A DNA stretch of 64,000 bases from Kaistia sp. 32K (GTDB taxonomy: Bacteria; Pseudomonadota; Alphaproteobacteria; Rhizobiales; Kaistiaceae). The stretch's first letter is position 1. Every line of letters begins with the position of its first letter. Made by a program: the position numbers and the translations under genes. The stretch is from positions 3,100,001 to 3,164,000 of the forward strand of contig NZ_AP024269.1 of the NCBI RefSeq assembly GCF_016629525.1, in the 5' to 3' direction. Below are positions 52,454 through 63,046 of this stretch, one piece after another. The notes beneath the pieces are model-generated. The model saw only the letters and a program-made list of their open reading frames with translations. It had not been told where the DNA came from and searched no databases.

Positions 52454-52558
52454 CCCCTCGCCTCCCGGTGACTTTTCTTTCAGCGAGGCCGGCGAAAAGC
52501 GCCGGCCCCGATCGAGCGACGGACGTCGGGGCGGGCGATCCCCTCCCCGGCCTGTTCC

Positions 52559-53644
<1,086 letters not shown>

Positions 53645-53694
53645 TCCGGCGCTCCTTATTCCACACCGCTCGGACGTGAGCAAACACGGACAAT

Positions 53695-53709
53695 GTACAC
53701 GTTTTGTTC
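53695..53709 (-). promoter_or_regulatory. Candidate LexA (SOS) box upstream of recA
   Basis: The plus strand reads GTAC-N7-GTTC. The alphaproteobacterial LexA site is GTTC-N7-GTTC, so this is one base short of the consensus. It lies about 50 bases before the recA start, where such a site is expected. Confidence 0.5.
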
Positions 53710-53816
53710 TCGTCCGCAAGCCCCGTCGACCCGCGCCGTCGCCAGTGGCGGCGCGCGCCTTCCAAGGCTAGGGTGATGTGTCGCCGCCGGACGGCGATCC
53801 ATAAGGGAGGCCCTCT

Positions 53817-55208
53817 ATGTCGCGATGCTCTGCCAGGCTCCGGGCCGGACGAAGCCAAGCGGGTTTCCTCGCCGCCGCCCTGCTTTCGGTCATGCTGCTC
53901 CCGGCATCGGCGCAGGAGACAAAATCCATGACGGCTCCCACGACGGCTCCGGTAACGACCATCTCGGCAACGGCGCCGATGACAGCCGAGGAATCCGATC
54001 CCGGCAAGCTCGGCTGGATGGTGGGGTCGCCGCCGCCCGCCGACAAGATCATCCGCTACAGCGATCCGGATTTTTTCGCTTTCCCCAAGCTGCGCTGGAC
54101 CGTCTGCCATTTCCGCGAGCTCGCGCCGACGGTCGGCGTCGGCCGCGGCCTCGGCCCGCTGCGCTTCTTCGATCGCGCCATCGATCCGGCGATCGACGCG
54201 CTGACCTTCGTGCCGCTCGGCGACACAAAGCCGATGCGCTTCGCCGATTCGCTCGCCGCCAACTACACGGACGGCATCGTCATCCTGCATGACGGCGTCC
54301 TCGTCTACGAGCGCTATGCCGGCTGCCTCGACGAGACCGGCAAGCATGCGGCGATGTCGGTGACGAAGTCGCTGACCGGCCTGCTCGGCGAGACGCTGGT
54401 GGCGGAAGGCAAGCTCGACGAGAATGCCAGGGTCGCGACGCTGGTGCCGGAACTCACTGAGAGCGCGTTCGGCGATGCGACCGTGCGCCAGGTGCTCGAT
54501 ATGACCACCGGCCTCCACTACAGCGAGGACTATGCCGACCCGGACGCCGACGTCTGGATCTATTCGGCCGCCGGCAATCCCTTGCCGAAGCCGGCCGACT
54601 ACACCGGCCCGCGCAGCTATTTCGACTATCTGAAGACGGTCCGGAAAGAGGGCGAGCATGGCGCCGCCTTCGGCTATAGGACGATCAATTCGGACGCGCT
54701 CGGCTGGATCATCGCCCGCGTCACGGGAAAATCCGTCGCCGCGCTGCTGTCGGAGCGGATCTGGAGCCGGATGGGCGCCGAGCAGGACGCCTATTACACG
54801 CTCGATTCGACCGGAACGCCCTTCGCCGGCGGCGGCTTCAGCGCCGGCCTCCGCGACATGGCCCGCATCGGCCAGCTGATGCTGGACAATGGCAGGCAGG
54901 CCGGCGAGCAGATCATCCCCGAGGCGGCGATCGCCCATATCCGCGCCGGCGGCGACAAGGTGGCCTTCGCCAAGGCCAATTATCCGCTGCTGAAGGGCTG
55001 GAGCTACAGCGGCATGTGGTGGATCTCGCACAACGCGAACGGCGCCTTCATGGCGCGCGGCGTGCACGGCCAGGCGATCTATGTCGATCCGGCCGCGCGC
55101 ATGGTGATCGCCCGCTTCGCCTCCAACCCGGTCGCCAGCAACGCCGCCAACGACCCGACGAGCCTGCCCGCCTATGAGGCGGTGGCGAAATACCTGATGA
55201 CGAAGTGA
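53817..55208 (+). CDS. Serine hydrolase (beta-lactamase class C/PBP4-like)
   Basis: A 463-residue exported enzyme. The signal peptide ends near LLPASA-QE (about residue 32), followed by a Thr/Pro/Ala-rich linker to about residue 58. The catalytic SxxK is [11 protein letters not shown] (Ser 181, Lys 184), with YSED and, in the C-terminus, [12 protein letters not shown] as the third motif. Such proteins include esterases, D-amino peptidases and 6-aminohexanoate-dimer hydrolase (NylB)-like enzymes. GGGAGG precedes the ATG. It is divergent from recA, with no obvious partner. Confidence 0.88.
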   Translation: MSRCSARLRAGRSQAGFLAAALLSVMLLPASAQETKSMTAPTTAPVTTISATAPMTAEESDPGKLGWMVGSPPPADKIIRYSDPDFFAFPKLRWTVCHFRELAPTVGVGRGLGPLRFFDRAIDPAIDALTFVPLGDTKPMRFADSLAANYTDGIVILHDGVLVYERYAGCLDETGKHAAMSVTKSLTGLLGETLVAEGKLDENARVATLVPELTESAFGDATVRQVLDMTTGLHYSEDYADPDADVWIYSAAGNPLPKPADYTGPRSYFDYLKTVRKEGEHGAAFGYRTINSDALGWIIARVTGKSVAALLSERIWSRMGAEQDAYYTLDSTGTPFAGGGFSAGLRDMARIGQLMLDNGRQAGEQIIPEAAIAHIRAGGDKVAFAKANYPLLKGWSYSGMWWISHNANGAFMARGVHGQAIYVDPAARMVIARFASNPVASNAANDPTSLPAYEAVAKYLMTK

Positions 55209-55211
55209 GGA

Positions 55212-55901
55212 TCAGGCGGTCAGGCCGCCATCGACGACGATCGTCTGGCCGGTGACGTAGCGCGCCTCGGGCGAGGCCAGATAGGCGACGGTCGCGGCGA
55301 TTTCCTGGACCTCGCCATAGCGGCCGGCCGGAATGCGGGCGATGCGCTCCGGCGTGCTCGGCAGCGAATCGATGAAGCCGGGCGCGACGGCGTTGATGCT
55401 GACGCCGTCCTTGGCGAGCAGCCGCGCCGCGACGCCGACATAGGCGGAAAGCCCGGCGCGCAGCACCGAGGACGAAGCGAAGTCCGGATCGTTGCGCTTG
55501 GCGGCGAAGCTCGAAATCGCGATCACCGCGCCCTTCGAGCGCTCGAGCTCGGCGCGGGCGGCGCGCAGGAGGCGGACGGTCGGCAGCAGGAAGATGTCGA
55601 GCGCGGCATGCCAGTCGCCGTCGTCGAGATCGAGCAGCTTCTTCTTGGCGGCATGGCCGGTATTGGCGACGACGACGTCGATCTGCCCGGTCTCGGTGCG
55701 CGCCCGCTCGACCAGCGCCTCGATGGACGCGGCCTCGGTCACGTCGCCGCGCACGGCAAAGCCGCCGAGCTCGGCGGCGAGCGCCTCGACGCCCTCGGAA
55801 CGCCCGAGCAGGCCGACGCGATAGCCGTCCGCGGCCAGCCGCTCTGCGATGCCCCCGCCGATGCCCTTGCTGGCGGCCGTGATCAATGCGGTCTTCGTCA
55901 T
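55212..55901 (-). CDS. Atypical SDR family protein lacking the YxxxK motif
   Basis: A 229-residue short-chain dehydrogenase fold: [16 protein letters not shown] binds the nucleotide, [11 protein letters not shown] replaces the usual NNAG, ISSFAAK has the Ser, and [11 protein letters not shown] and [10 protein letters not shown] are conserved. Where Tyr-x-x-x-Lys should be, the sequence reads S-S-V-L-R. The catalytic Tyr and Lys are thus both absent. It resembles an atypical SDR group that has an ALRAGL-like motif there. It may bind the cofactor without classic catalysis. GAGG precedes the ATG. Confidence 0.85.
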   Translation of the reverse strand: MTKTALITAASKGIGGGIAERLAADGYRVGLLGRSEGVEALAAELGGFAVRGDVTEAASIEALVERARTETGQIDVVVANTGHAAKKKLLDLDDGDWHAALDIFLLPTVRLLRAARAELERSKGAVIAISSFAAKRNDPDFASSSVLRAGLSAYVGVAARLLAKDGVSINAVAPGFIDSLPSTPERIARIPAGRYGEVQEIAATVAYLASPEARYVTGQTIVVDGGLTA

Positions 55902-56149
55902 GCCTCAAGCTCTCCGCTGTTCAACGAGGCATCGATATGAACGACTTCCGGAGGGAAAGAAAAGGCAACGCCGTGCCGGAAGCCGGGCGTCGCGGCGAAC
56001 TTCATGCTGCCATGAGCGAAAAGCATGGCACCCGCCCAGCGCGAGGCACTTGCCTCGCACGCGCGGGATCGGCATGGTCCGCCTTTTCGCGGTCGCTTCG
56101 CGCCCCCGTCGGGGGCGCCGGCCCGCGCCTCTAAGAACGGTACTGTTCG

Positions 56150-57061
56150 ATGTCCGAAAAAGACCTCATCATCCTTTCCGACGAAGTCGCCGCCGCCAAG
56201 GCTGATGGCAAGCCCCTCGTGGCGCTCGAAACCACGATCGTCACGCATGGCATGCCCTATCCGGACAACATCGCCACGGCGCGCGCGGTCGAGGACATCG
56301 TCCGCGCGAATGGCGCGGTTCCGGCGACGATCGCCATCATGGACGGCAAGATCCGCGTCGGCCTGACGGCGGACGAGCTGGAGCGCCTCGCCGGCCTCAA
56401 GGACGTGCTGAAGGTGTCGCGCGCCGATCTGGCCTTCGCGCTCTCGACCGGCCGTCCCGGCGCCACCACGGTGGCGGCGACGATGATCACGGCGCATCTC
56501 GCCGGCATCAAGGTGTTCGCGACCGGCGGCATCGGCGGCGTGCATCGCGGCGCCGAGACCACCTATGACGTCTCGGCCGATCTCTACGAGTTCCCGAAGA
56601 CGCCGGTGACGGTCGTCTGCGCCGGCGCCAAGGCTCTCCTCGACATCCCGAAGACGCTGGAAGTGCTGGAGACGCTCGGCGTGCCTGTCGTCACCGTCGG
56701 CCAGGACGCACTGCCGGCCTTCTGGTCGCGCGACAGCGGCCTGCCCTCGCCGCTTCGCCTGGACGCGGCCCGCGACATCGCCGCCTTCATCGCCAAGCGC
56801 GCCGAGATCGGCCTCGAGGGTGGCCTGCTGGTCGCCAATCCGGTGCCGGTCGCCGACGAGATCCCGGCCGAGGAGATGCGCTCCTATATCGAGACGGCGA
56901 TCATCGACGCCGAGCGCGACGGCATCCGCGCCAAGGGCGTGACGCCCTATGTGCTCGGCCGCATCCTCGAGCTGACCTCGGGCCGCAGCCTCGTCACCAA
57001 CATCGCGCTGGTGAAGAACAACGCCAAGCTCGCCGCCGGCATCGCGGCAGCCCTGGTCTGA
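56150..57061 (+). CDS. psuG: Pseudouridine-5'-phosphate glycosidase
   Basis: Splits pseudouridine 5'-phosphate into uracil and ribose 5-phosphate. The 303-residue protein has VALETTIVTHGMPYPDN, IAIMDGKIRVGL, FATGGIGGVHRGAETTYDVSADL (in pieces) with the metal-binding Asp, and VTPYVLGRILELT. The lysine of KVSRADL matches the imine-forming Lys region. The usual kinase partner psuK is not adjacent, so it may lie elsewhere. The ATG has only a weak ribosome binding site. A strong terminator follows. Confidence 0.95.
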   Translation: MSEKDLIILSDEVAAAKADGKPLVALETTIVTHGMPYPDNIATARAVEDIVRANGAVPATIAIMDGKIRVGLTADELERLAGLKDVLKVSRADLAFALSTGRPGATTVAATMITAHLAGIKVFATGGIGGVHRGAETTYDVSADLYEFPKTPVTVVCAGAKALLDIPKTLEVLETLGVPVVTVGQDALPAFWSRDSGLPSPLRLDAARDIAAFIAKRAEIGLEGGLLVANPVPVADEIPAEEMRSYIETAIIDAERDGIRAKGVTPYVLGRILELTSGRSLVTNIALVKNNAKLAAGIAAALV

Positions 57062-57141
57062 GCCACCGGAACGGCCTTCGCCTCGCCCTCTCCCGCCCGC
57101 GGGAAGGGGCTGGATGAGGGTCTTGCCCGGATGAAATAGCG

Positions 57142-57177
57142 AAAGGGCGCCTGTTCGTCGGAACGGGCGCCCTTTTT
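57142..57177 (+). terminator. Rho-independent terminator after psuG
   Basis: A 15-base stem with one G-U pair (AAAGGGCGCCTGTTC/GAACGGGCGCCCTTT), tetraloop GTCG, followed by TTTTT. It also faces the convergent methyltransferase gene. Confidence 0.92.
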
Positions 57178-57220
57178 CAATTCCGGATTCGCGATCGCCG
57201 GCGGGGGCTAGCGCGGCCCA

Positions 57221-58120
57221 TCAGGCGGCGGTCGCGGGAAGCGGGATTTCGGCGTCGGTCGTCGCGGCCGTCTTGATGGCGGCCACCACATGACCGATCG
57301 TGGCGCGGTCGAGCGCGGCGGAGCCGCCGACATAGATCTGGCCGAGATCGGGACCGCTGCGATCCTCGATCGACGAGAAGCCGAGCGCGGCGAGGCGGCC
57401 GGCGAGATCGTCGGGACGGAAGAAAGTGACGAAGGGCTCGCCGAGGCTCGCGGTGCGGCCCGCCAGCGTGGTGAAGGCAAGGCGCTGCAGCAGGCCGAGC
57501 TTTTCCGGCGTCTCGGCGTAGTCGAACACGACCTCGGCGCCGCCGACGCGGCCGGCGATGATCTGAAGCGTCGAGAGGATCGCCGCCTCGGTCAGATAGG
57601 GGGCGACGCCGAGCCAGGAGAAAAACACCGGCACGGCCGGATCGAGGCCCGCCGCCAGCAGCTTTTCGTCGAGATGCTCGGTGGTGAAATCGACCGGCAC
57701 GAAGGTCACGTTGTCGGGCACGGCAATGCCGGTCGCGGCCAGCCGCTCGCGCTTCCAGACCTGGGTCGCCGGATAGTCGACCTCGAACACGACGACGCCC
57801 TTGTCGGCATAGGGATTGCGATAGGCGAAGGTATCGAGCCCGGCGCCGAGCACGACGACATGGCGGACGCCGCGCGCGACGGCGGCGGCGAGCCGGTCCT
57901 CGGCAAAGCGGCTGCGGGCGGCGAGGAAGGCGCGGATGGTCTCGCCGCCGGGCGAATCGGCACGCGAGAGTTCATCGCGCGCCAGCACGGAGCCGCGGTC
58001 GCCGCCGACGATGGTCAGCGCGAGCGGATCCTCGAAAATCAGGGGCTTGTCGAGAAGCTGATGCGCCGCGCGGCGCATGGCGACGCGAAAGGCGGTAGCG
58101 CTGGGCTGTCCTTCGATCAT
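57221..58120 (-). CDS. Class I SAM-dependent methyltransferase (TIGR00027/LCMT-like)
   Basis: A 299-residue methyltransferase. It has ATAFRVAMRRAAHQLLDKPLIFEDPLA in pieces, the AdoMet motif VVVLGAGLDTFAYRNPY, VVVFEVDYPATQVWKRERL and FVPVDFTTEHL. This is the leucine carboxyl methyltransferase/PPM fold often called TIGR00027, whose members methylate polyketides, other small acids or unknown targets. The ATG at 58120 follows CAGG or GGAG and lies eight bases after the stop of a secreted protein gene, which in turn overlaps a P450 gene. Confidence 0.88.
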   Translation of the reverse strand: MIEGQPSATAFRVAMRRAAHQLLDKPLIFEDPLALTIVGGDRGSVLARDELSRADSPGGETIRAFLAARSRFAEDRLAAAVARGVRHVVVLGAGLDTFAYRNPYADKGVVVFEVDYPATQVWKRERLAATGIAVPDNVTFVPVDFTTEHLDEKLLAAGLDPAVPVFFSWLGVAPYLTEAAILSTLQIIAGRVGGAEVVFDYAETPEKLGLLQRLAFTTLAGRTASLGEPFVTFFRPDDLAGRLAALGFSSIEDRSGPDLGQIYVGGSAALDRATIGHVVAAIKTAATTDAEIPLPATAA

Positions 58121-58128
58121 CCTGACTT

Positions 58129-58539
58129 TTACTCCAGACAGCCGAAATTGGTAAGCAGCCGCACGGCGGTTTCCCTGTCCCCGGCTTCGCCCGGCTTGGC
58201 GTAGTCGGAAAGCAGCAGCAGCGACGACGGCCCCGCTTCCTCGAGGATGGCATGGAACGGCACGAAATCGGCGCCGGCGGCAACCGCCACCTCGCCGCAA
58301 TAACCATGGCCGTTGCGCGCCTTCGACAGGTGCAGCTTGCGGAACTCCGCCGCGCCCGGCACCGCGAAACCGCGAGTCACGAGAGCCTGGATCGTCGCCA
58401 CCAGGCTGGGGTCGAGGCTCGCATCCGAGCCGTCGACGACCGTCTGCGCACCGGCCGGCGCGGCCATGAGCAGGCCGAGGACGGTCAAGGCGCCGGCGAT
58501 CCTCCCGGCCAGACTTGGCACCCCGGTAAGACTTGGCAT
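58129..58539 (-). CDS. Small secreted protein of unknown function between P450 and methyltransferase
   Basis: A 136-residue protein with a signal peptide (GRIAGALTVLGLLMAAPAGA-QT). The mature part of about 100 residues has FRKLHLSKARNGHGYCGEVAVAAGADFVPFHAIL (in pieces) and ends FGCLE; the two Cys may pair. I do not recognise a named domain, though the sequence looks like a conserved folded protein. The ATG at 58539 overlaps the P450 stop (TGATG); ATG 58551 is an alternative. Its export makes it an odd partner for two cytoplasmic enzymes. Confidence 0.7.
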   Translation of the reverse strand: MPSLTGVPSLAGRIAGALTVLGLLMAAPAGAQTVVDGSDASLDPSLVATIQALVTRGFAVPGAAEFRKLHLSKARNGHGYCGEVAVAAGADFVPFHAILEEAGPSSLLLLSDYAKPGEAGDRETAVRLLTNFGCLE

Positions 58540-59822
58540 CAGCGATCCCATGCCAGGTTCAATCCATCGAGACCGTGAAAATGATAGGTGTCGCGATAGC
58601 GGGGCGCCTCGGCGAAGCGGAGGCCCGGCAGTCGCTCGAACAGGATCGGCAGCGCCACCTGCATTTCGAGCCGGGCGAGCGGCGCGCCGATGCAGAAATG
58701 GATGCCGAGGCCGAAGGAGACGTGCGGCTTCGGTTCGCGCGTCGCGTCGAAGCGGTCGGCGCTCGCATAACGACCGGGATCGCGGTTGGCGGCGCCGAGC
58801 AGCAGGCCGACCTGCTGGCCCTTCTTCAATTGGATGCCGCCGAACTCCAGATCCTCCAGCGCATAGCGCATGAACATGTGCAGCGGCGGATCGTAGCGCA
58901 GGCATTCCTCCACCGTCGCGGCGGTCGTCTCGTCGGACGCGAACAGCGCCTTCGGATCCGCGCCGGAGCGCAGGATCGCGCGGACGCCATTGCCGACCGC
59001 GTGCACCGTCGCTTCATGCCCGGCATTGAGCAGCAGGATGCAGGTGGTGATCAGCTCGTCCTCGGAGAGCTTCTCGCCCTTCTCCTCCGCCGCGATCAGC
59101 TGGCTGATCAGATCGTCGCCCGGCTTGCCCCGCCGCTCCTCGACATAGGCGCGCAGGAAGGCGGAGAAGGCGAGCGTCGCCTCGACGGCGGCGTCCTCCA
59201 TCGCTCGGGTACGGCCGAGCTGGTACATGCCGACCATCGCATGCGACCAGGCGAGCAGGTCCGGCGCGCGCTCGACCGGCACGCCGAGGATCTCAGCGAT
59301 GACGGTGATCGGGATCGGCGTCGCATAGGCGTCGATCAGCTCGACCTCGCCCTTCGCCTCGAAGCCGTCGATCAGCTCGTGGCAGAGCGCCTCGATGCGC
59401 GGCCGGAGCCGCTCGATCTGGCGCGAGACGAAAGCGCGGTTGACCAGCGTCCGCAGACGGGTGTGAACGGGCGGTTCGCGCTCCAGCATGGAGAGGTTGT
59501 CGACGTCGTAGAACGGCTTCAGATGCGCCGGGATCTCGGGAATGCCGAGCTCCTCGCGGGTCGCCACATGCAGGATCTCGCGGCCGAAGCGGCGATCGCG
59601 ATAGAGCGCGTTGACGTCGTCGGCGCCGAGGAAGCACCAGACGCCCTGCTCCTCCCAGAAGAACGCCGGCGTGACGGCGCGGATCGCCTCGAAGACCGGA
59701 TACGGATCCTGGAAGAAGACCGGATCCTTGGCATCGATCGAAACGCGCCGCGTGACCGGATCGATCCGGACCGGCAAGGCCTGCGCCTCTGCCTGACGGG
59801 TGGGCGCGCTTCCATCGTTCAT
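58539..59822 (-). CDS. Cytochrome P450
   Basis: A 427-residue soluble bacterial P450. The I-helix oxygen-binding motif is LLNAGHEATVHAVGNG, the ExxR pair is in EECLRYDPPLHMFM, and the heme Cys lies in VSFGLGIHFCIGAPLARLE. HTRLRTLVNRAF is the usual C-helix region. There is no membrane anchor, so electrons should come from a ferredoxin encoded elsewhere. Of three nearby ATGs (59831, 59828, 59822) the last has GGA at suitable spacing. It heads a tight operon with the secreted protein and methyltransferase. Confidence 0.93.
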   Translation of the reverse strand: MNDGSAPTRQAEAQALPVRIDPVTRRVSIDAKDPVFFQDPYPVFEAIRAVTPAFFWEEQGVWCFLGADDVNALYRDRRFGREILHVATREELGIPEIPAHLKPFYDVDNLSMLEREPPVHTRLRTLVNRAFVSRQIERLRPRIEALCHELIDGFEAKGEVELIDAYATPIPITVIAEILGVPVERAPDLLAWSHAMVGMYQLGRTRAMEDAAVEATLAFSAFLRAYVEERRGKPGDDLISQLIAAEEKGEKLSEDELITTCILLLNAGHEATVHAVGNGVRAILRSGADPKALFASDETTAATVEECLRYDPPLHMFMRYALEDLEFGGIQLKKGQQVGLLLGAANRDPGRYASADRFDATREPKPHVSFGLGIHFCIGAPLARLEMQVALPILFERLPGLRFAEAPRYRDTYHFHGLDGLNLAWDR

Positions 59823-59950
59823 GAACATCATTCCAAGTTTAAGATCTGAACCGACATTTTCGGCGGCCGCGCGCGGCTTGGCAAGCGCGGCGTTCGCAGC
59901 GCTCGCGGGGCACGGATTTGCCCGTGGCCCGCGAGGGCTCGAAGGCGCGG

Positions 59951-62494
59951 CTACCGGCCGAGCGTTTCCTTGACCGCCGTCGCCAGCTGCTTGAGCGAGA
60001 ACGGCTTCGGCAGGAAATTGAAAGTCTCGCCGTCCGGCAGGTTGCGGGCGAAGGCGTCCTCGGCATAGCCGGAGACGAAGATGATCTTGAGATCCGGCCG
60101 CTCCTTGCGCAGTTCGCGCAGCAGCGACGGGCCGTCGAGCTCCGGCATGACGACGTCGGAGACGACGAGATCGATCGTGCCGCCCGTCTCGCGCATGATC
60201 TCCAGCGCCTCGACGCCGGAGGTCGCCTCGTGCACCGTATAGCCGCGCGAGGTCAGCGCGCGGGCGGCGAAGCTGCGCACGGCCTCCTCGTCCTCGACCA
60301 GCAGGATGCTGGCGCTGCCGGTCAGATCGGCGATCTCGGGCGGCTTCTCCGCCACGGCCTCGGGCTTGGCCGAGATAGCCGGGACATGGCGCGGCACGAA
60401 GATGCGGAAGGTCGTGCCGACATCCGTCTCGCTGTCGAAGAAGATGTGCGCGCCGGTCTGCTTGACGATGCCGTAGACGGTCGAGAGGCCGAGGCCGGTG
60501 CCCTTGCCGACATCCTTGGTCGAGAAGAACGGCTCGAAGATCTTCGACTGCACTTCGGGCGGAATGCCGGTGCCGGTATCCTGGACCTCGATCAGCACGT
60601 AATCGGCAGGCGGCAGCGGCTTGTAATGGAAATCCGGAATTTCCTCCGGCGTCACGTTGCGGGTGCGGATCGTCAGCGTGCCGCCCTTCGGCATGGCGTC
60701 GCGCGCGTTCACCGCGAGGTTGATGACGACCTGCTCGAACTGGTTCAGGTCGGCCTTGATCGGCCAGACGTCGCGGCCGTGCACGAGCTGAAGCTTGACC
60801 TTCTCGCCGAGCAGCCGCTCCAAGAGGATCGAGAGATCCGACAGCACGTCGCCCATCGCCAGCACCTGCGGGCGCAGCGTCTGGCGGCGCGAGAACGCCA
60901 GCAGCTGCCGCACCAGGCCGGCGGCGCGGTTGGCGTTCTGCTTGATGTTCATGATGTCCTGGAAGGACGGGTCGCTCGGCCGGTGGTTGGCGAGCAGGAG
61001 GTCGGAGAAGCCGATGATCGCCGTCAGCACGTTGTTGAAATCATGCGCGACGCCGCCGGCGAGCTGGCCGATCGCCTGCATCTTCTGGCTCTGCGCGAAC
61101 TGCAGCTCCAGCGCGCGCTGCTCCGTCGTCTCCAGCGCGTAAACGGTCGCGATCTCGCGATCGTTGGCGTCCTCGTCGACCGCCGAGACGTAGAAGCGGA
61201 CGCTGCGTTCGCCATGGCCGGGAATCGTGGTGTCGACGGGCGCGATCTCGCTGCGGCCGCCGGCGGCGGTCTCGAGCGCGGCTTCCAGCGCCGGGCGCTC
61301 CGCCTCGGCGACGAGGTCGATCAGGCGCGAGCGACTGCCGCCGTCCGACTTGATCGGCCCGAACAGACGGGCGAACGGCGCGTTGGTGCGGCCGATGCGG
61401 CCGGACTTGTCGATCGAGGCGATGGCGAAGGGCGTGTGGTTGAAGAAGCGCGTGAAGCGAACCTCGGCGGCGCGCAGCGCCTCCGACAGCTCCTCGCCCG
61501 GGCCGCGATTGAGCACCACGGTCCGCGTCGCGCCCGGCGCGCCGTCGCCGGCAAAGGGAACGCGATGCAGCAGCCGCACCGGCAGGCTCTGGCCGTTCTG
61601 CTTGACGAGATCGAGGTCGATGGTCTCGGTGCGCGTCTCGCTGGCGCTCTCGCGGCCGATCGAGAGCAGCGCCGCGCCGTCGCCGCGCACGATATCGGCC
61701 AGCATCAGCGTGCCCGACTTGAAGAAGGTCAGGTCGATGCCGAGCCAGTCGGCCAGCGTCGCATTGAGATAGACGATGCGGCCGTCCGGCTCGGCCGAGA
61801 AGAAGCCGGCCGGCGCATGATCGAGATAGTCGATCGCGTGCTGCAGGTCCTGGAACACCGTCTCCTGCTGGGCGCGATCCTGCGTGACGTCGGAAACCTG
61901 CCACGCGGTCAGCAGGCGGTCGGCATCATCGCCACTGCGCACCGCGCGCACGCGGATGCGGTACCAGCGCGGCGGCCCGGAGGCGGGGCCGGCCAGCGGG
62001 CTCGGCATGCGCACTTCTTCGACGGCGGCGCGGCCCTGCCGGATCGATTGCGACAACCGGTAGATCGCCTCGCTCGCCGCCTGATCGGACGAGAACACGC
62101 GCTCGACGACGCGCACGTCCTTGACCTCGTCGGCGCCGATCAGGTCGGCATAGGCGGCGTTGGCATAGAGAATGCGGCCGTCACGATCGGTGATCAGCAT
62201 TCCCTCGGCCATCGAATCGATGAAGCCGCGGGCAAGCTCGTCGCGCGGCGAGCGGCCGCTGAAGCGCAGCAGCCCGATCGCCGCCGCGAAAAGCGTGAAC
62301 ACGCCGACAACAGCGAGAAGGCCGAGAAGGGCGAAGATGAACGGCTCGGCAGCCGCCGGCGGCAGCAACGCGAAGGCGAGCGCCGCGCCGACGAGGCAGC
62401 AGGCCAGCACGAGCAGCCGGCCGATGCCGGTCGGACGGTCGGCGCGATCGACGAGCGCGCGGCGTGACGGCTTCTGGTTGTTGCTTTCGGTCAT
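59951..62494 (-). CDS. cckA: Cell cycle hybrid histidine kinase CckA
   Basis: Membrane kinase-phosphatase that, via ChpT, controls CtrA in alphaproteobacteria. The 847 residues hold two membrane helices (about 24-44 and 51-73), PAS domains (about 90-205, 215-320 and 340-460), and a dimerisation helix with the phospho-His in GVAHDFNN (His 484). An ATPase domain ([32 protein letters not shown]) and a C-terminal receiver with phospho-Asp in [12 protein letters not shown] (about 780) follow. This order is complete. It is divergent from a fliO-like gene, an arrangement seen in related genera. Confidence 0.96.
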   Translation of the reverse strand: MTESNNQKPSRRALVDRADRPTGIGRLLVLACCLVGAALAFALLPPAAAEPFIFALLGLLAVVGVFTLFAAAIGLLRFSGRSPRDELARGFIDSMAEGMLITDRDGRILYANAAYADLIGADEVKDVRVVERVFSSDQAASEAIYRLSQSIRQGRAAVEEVRMPSPLAGPASGPPRWYRIRVRAVRSGDDADRLLTAWQVSDVTQDRAQQETVFQDLQHAIDYLDHAPAGFFSAEPDGRIVYLNATLADWLGIDLTFFKSGTLMLADIVRGDGAALLSIGRESASETRTETIDLDLVKQNGQSLPVRLLHRVPFAGDGAPGATRTVVLNRGPGEELSEALRAAEVRFTRFFNHTPFAIASIDKSGRIGRTNAPFARLFGPIKSDGGSRSRLIDLVAEAERPALEAALETAAGGRSEIAPVDTTIPGHGERSVRFYVSAVDEDANDREIATVYALETTEQRALELQFAQSQKMQAIGQLAGGVAHDFNNVLTAIIGFSDLLLANHRPSDPSFQDIMNIKQNANRAAGLVRQLLAFSRRQTLRPQVLAMGDVLSDLSILLERLLGEKVKLQLVHGRDVWPIKADLNQFEQVVINLAVNARDAMPKGGTLTIRTRNVTPEEIPDFHYKPLPPADYVLIEVQDTGTGIPPEVQSKIFEPFFSTKDVGKGTGLGLSTVYGIVKQTGAHIFFDSETDVGTTFRIFVPRHVPAISAKPEAVAEKPPEIADLTGSASILLVEDEEAVRSFAARALTSRGYTVHEATSGVEALEIMRETGGTIDLVVSDVVMPELDGPSLLRELRKERPDLKIIFVSGYAEDAFARNLPDGETFNFLPKPFSLKQLATAVKETLGR

Positions 62495-63046
62495 TCCGTC
62501 ACGCGGCCCGACATGCGCGGCATCAACCCCTGCACCCCGGTCTGCCCCATCTTGCTCTCGGTCCTGGCGAATTCTTGTTTCTGGCGAAGAATCGCTGTTC
62601 GCCGCATGTATCAGGCAGAATGCGGAGGATCACACCCGAATTCAACGCGGACGGTAAAATCGCCTCGTTCGCAGCCCGGCCCGCCCCGCCGCCGCCCTTC
62701 GACAAATCACGGCATTTGCCTTGGAATCGGCCAGCTCGCCCCCTAACCAACGCCCGGAGATGCGCTTTTCGCGGCCTGACGCTGCGAATTGCGCACAACG
62801 AGAACGCGAATCCACTGGATTCTGCCAAACTCATGGTCAATGAATTCTTAACGCCACCAGGGGATTGATGGATCAGATCCGCGCTGCGGGGTTGCCAAGG
62901 CCTAGCGCACGCACGAAAAACGTCGAATAAGCAGGGAGTCGAGCTTTCAGGCACGGAGAGTGCCAGGCTCGGTCCGTTTCGACGCCTCGTTGCGGGCTGA
63001 ACCGAAATCGGCGGGCTGAACCGGAATCGGAAGTCGGGAGAATAAG
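62495..63046. other. Intergenic region between cckA and fliO
   Basis: About 550 bp without a convincing gene. It must hold both divergent promoters. Moderately AT-rich patches lie at about 62570-62650 and 62800-62860. A 19-base tandem repeat (GCGGGCTGAACCGAAATCG, second copy with G for one A) lies at 62992-63010 and 63011-63029, just before the fliO ribosome binding site. I found no clear CtrA site. Confidence 0.6.

Noticed and set aside
59918-62467. Long open frame on the plus strand opposite cckA, about 849 codons
   Set aside because: Antisense shadow of a GC-rich gene: its residues are dominated by Arg, Ala, Asp and Gly, with no recognisable domain.
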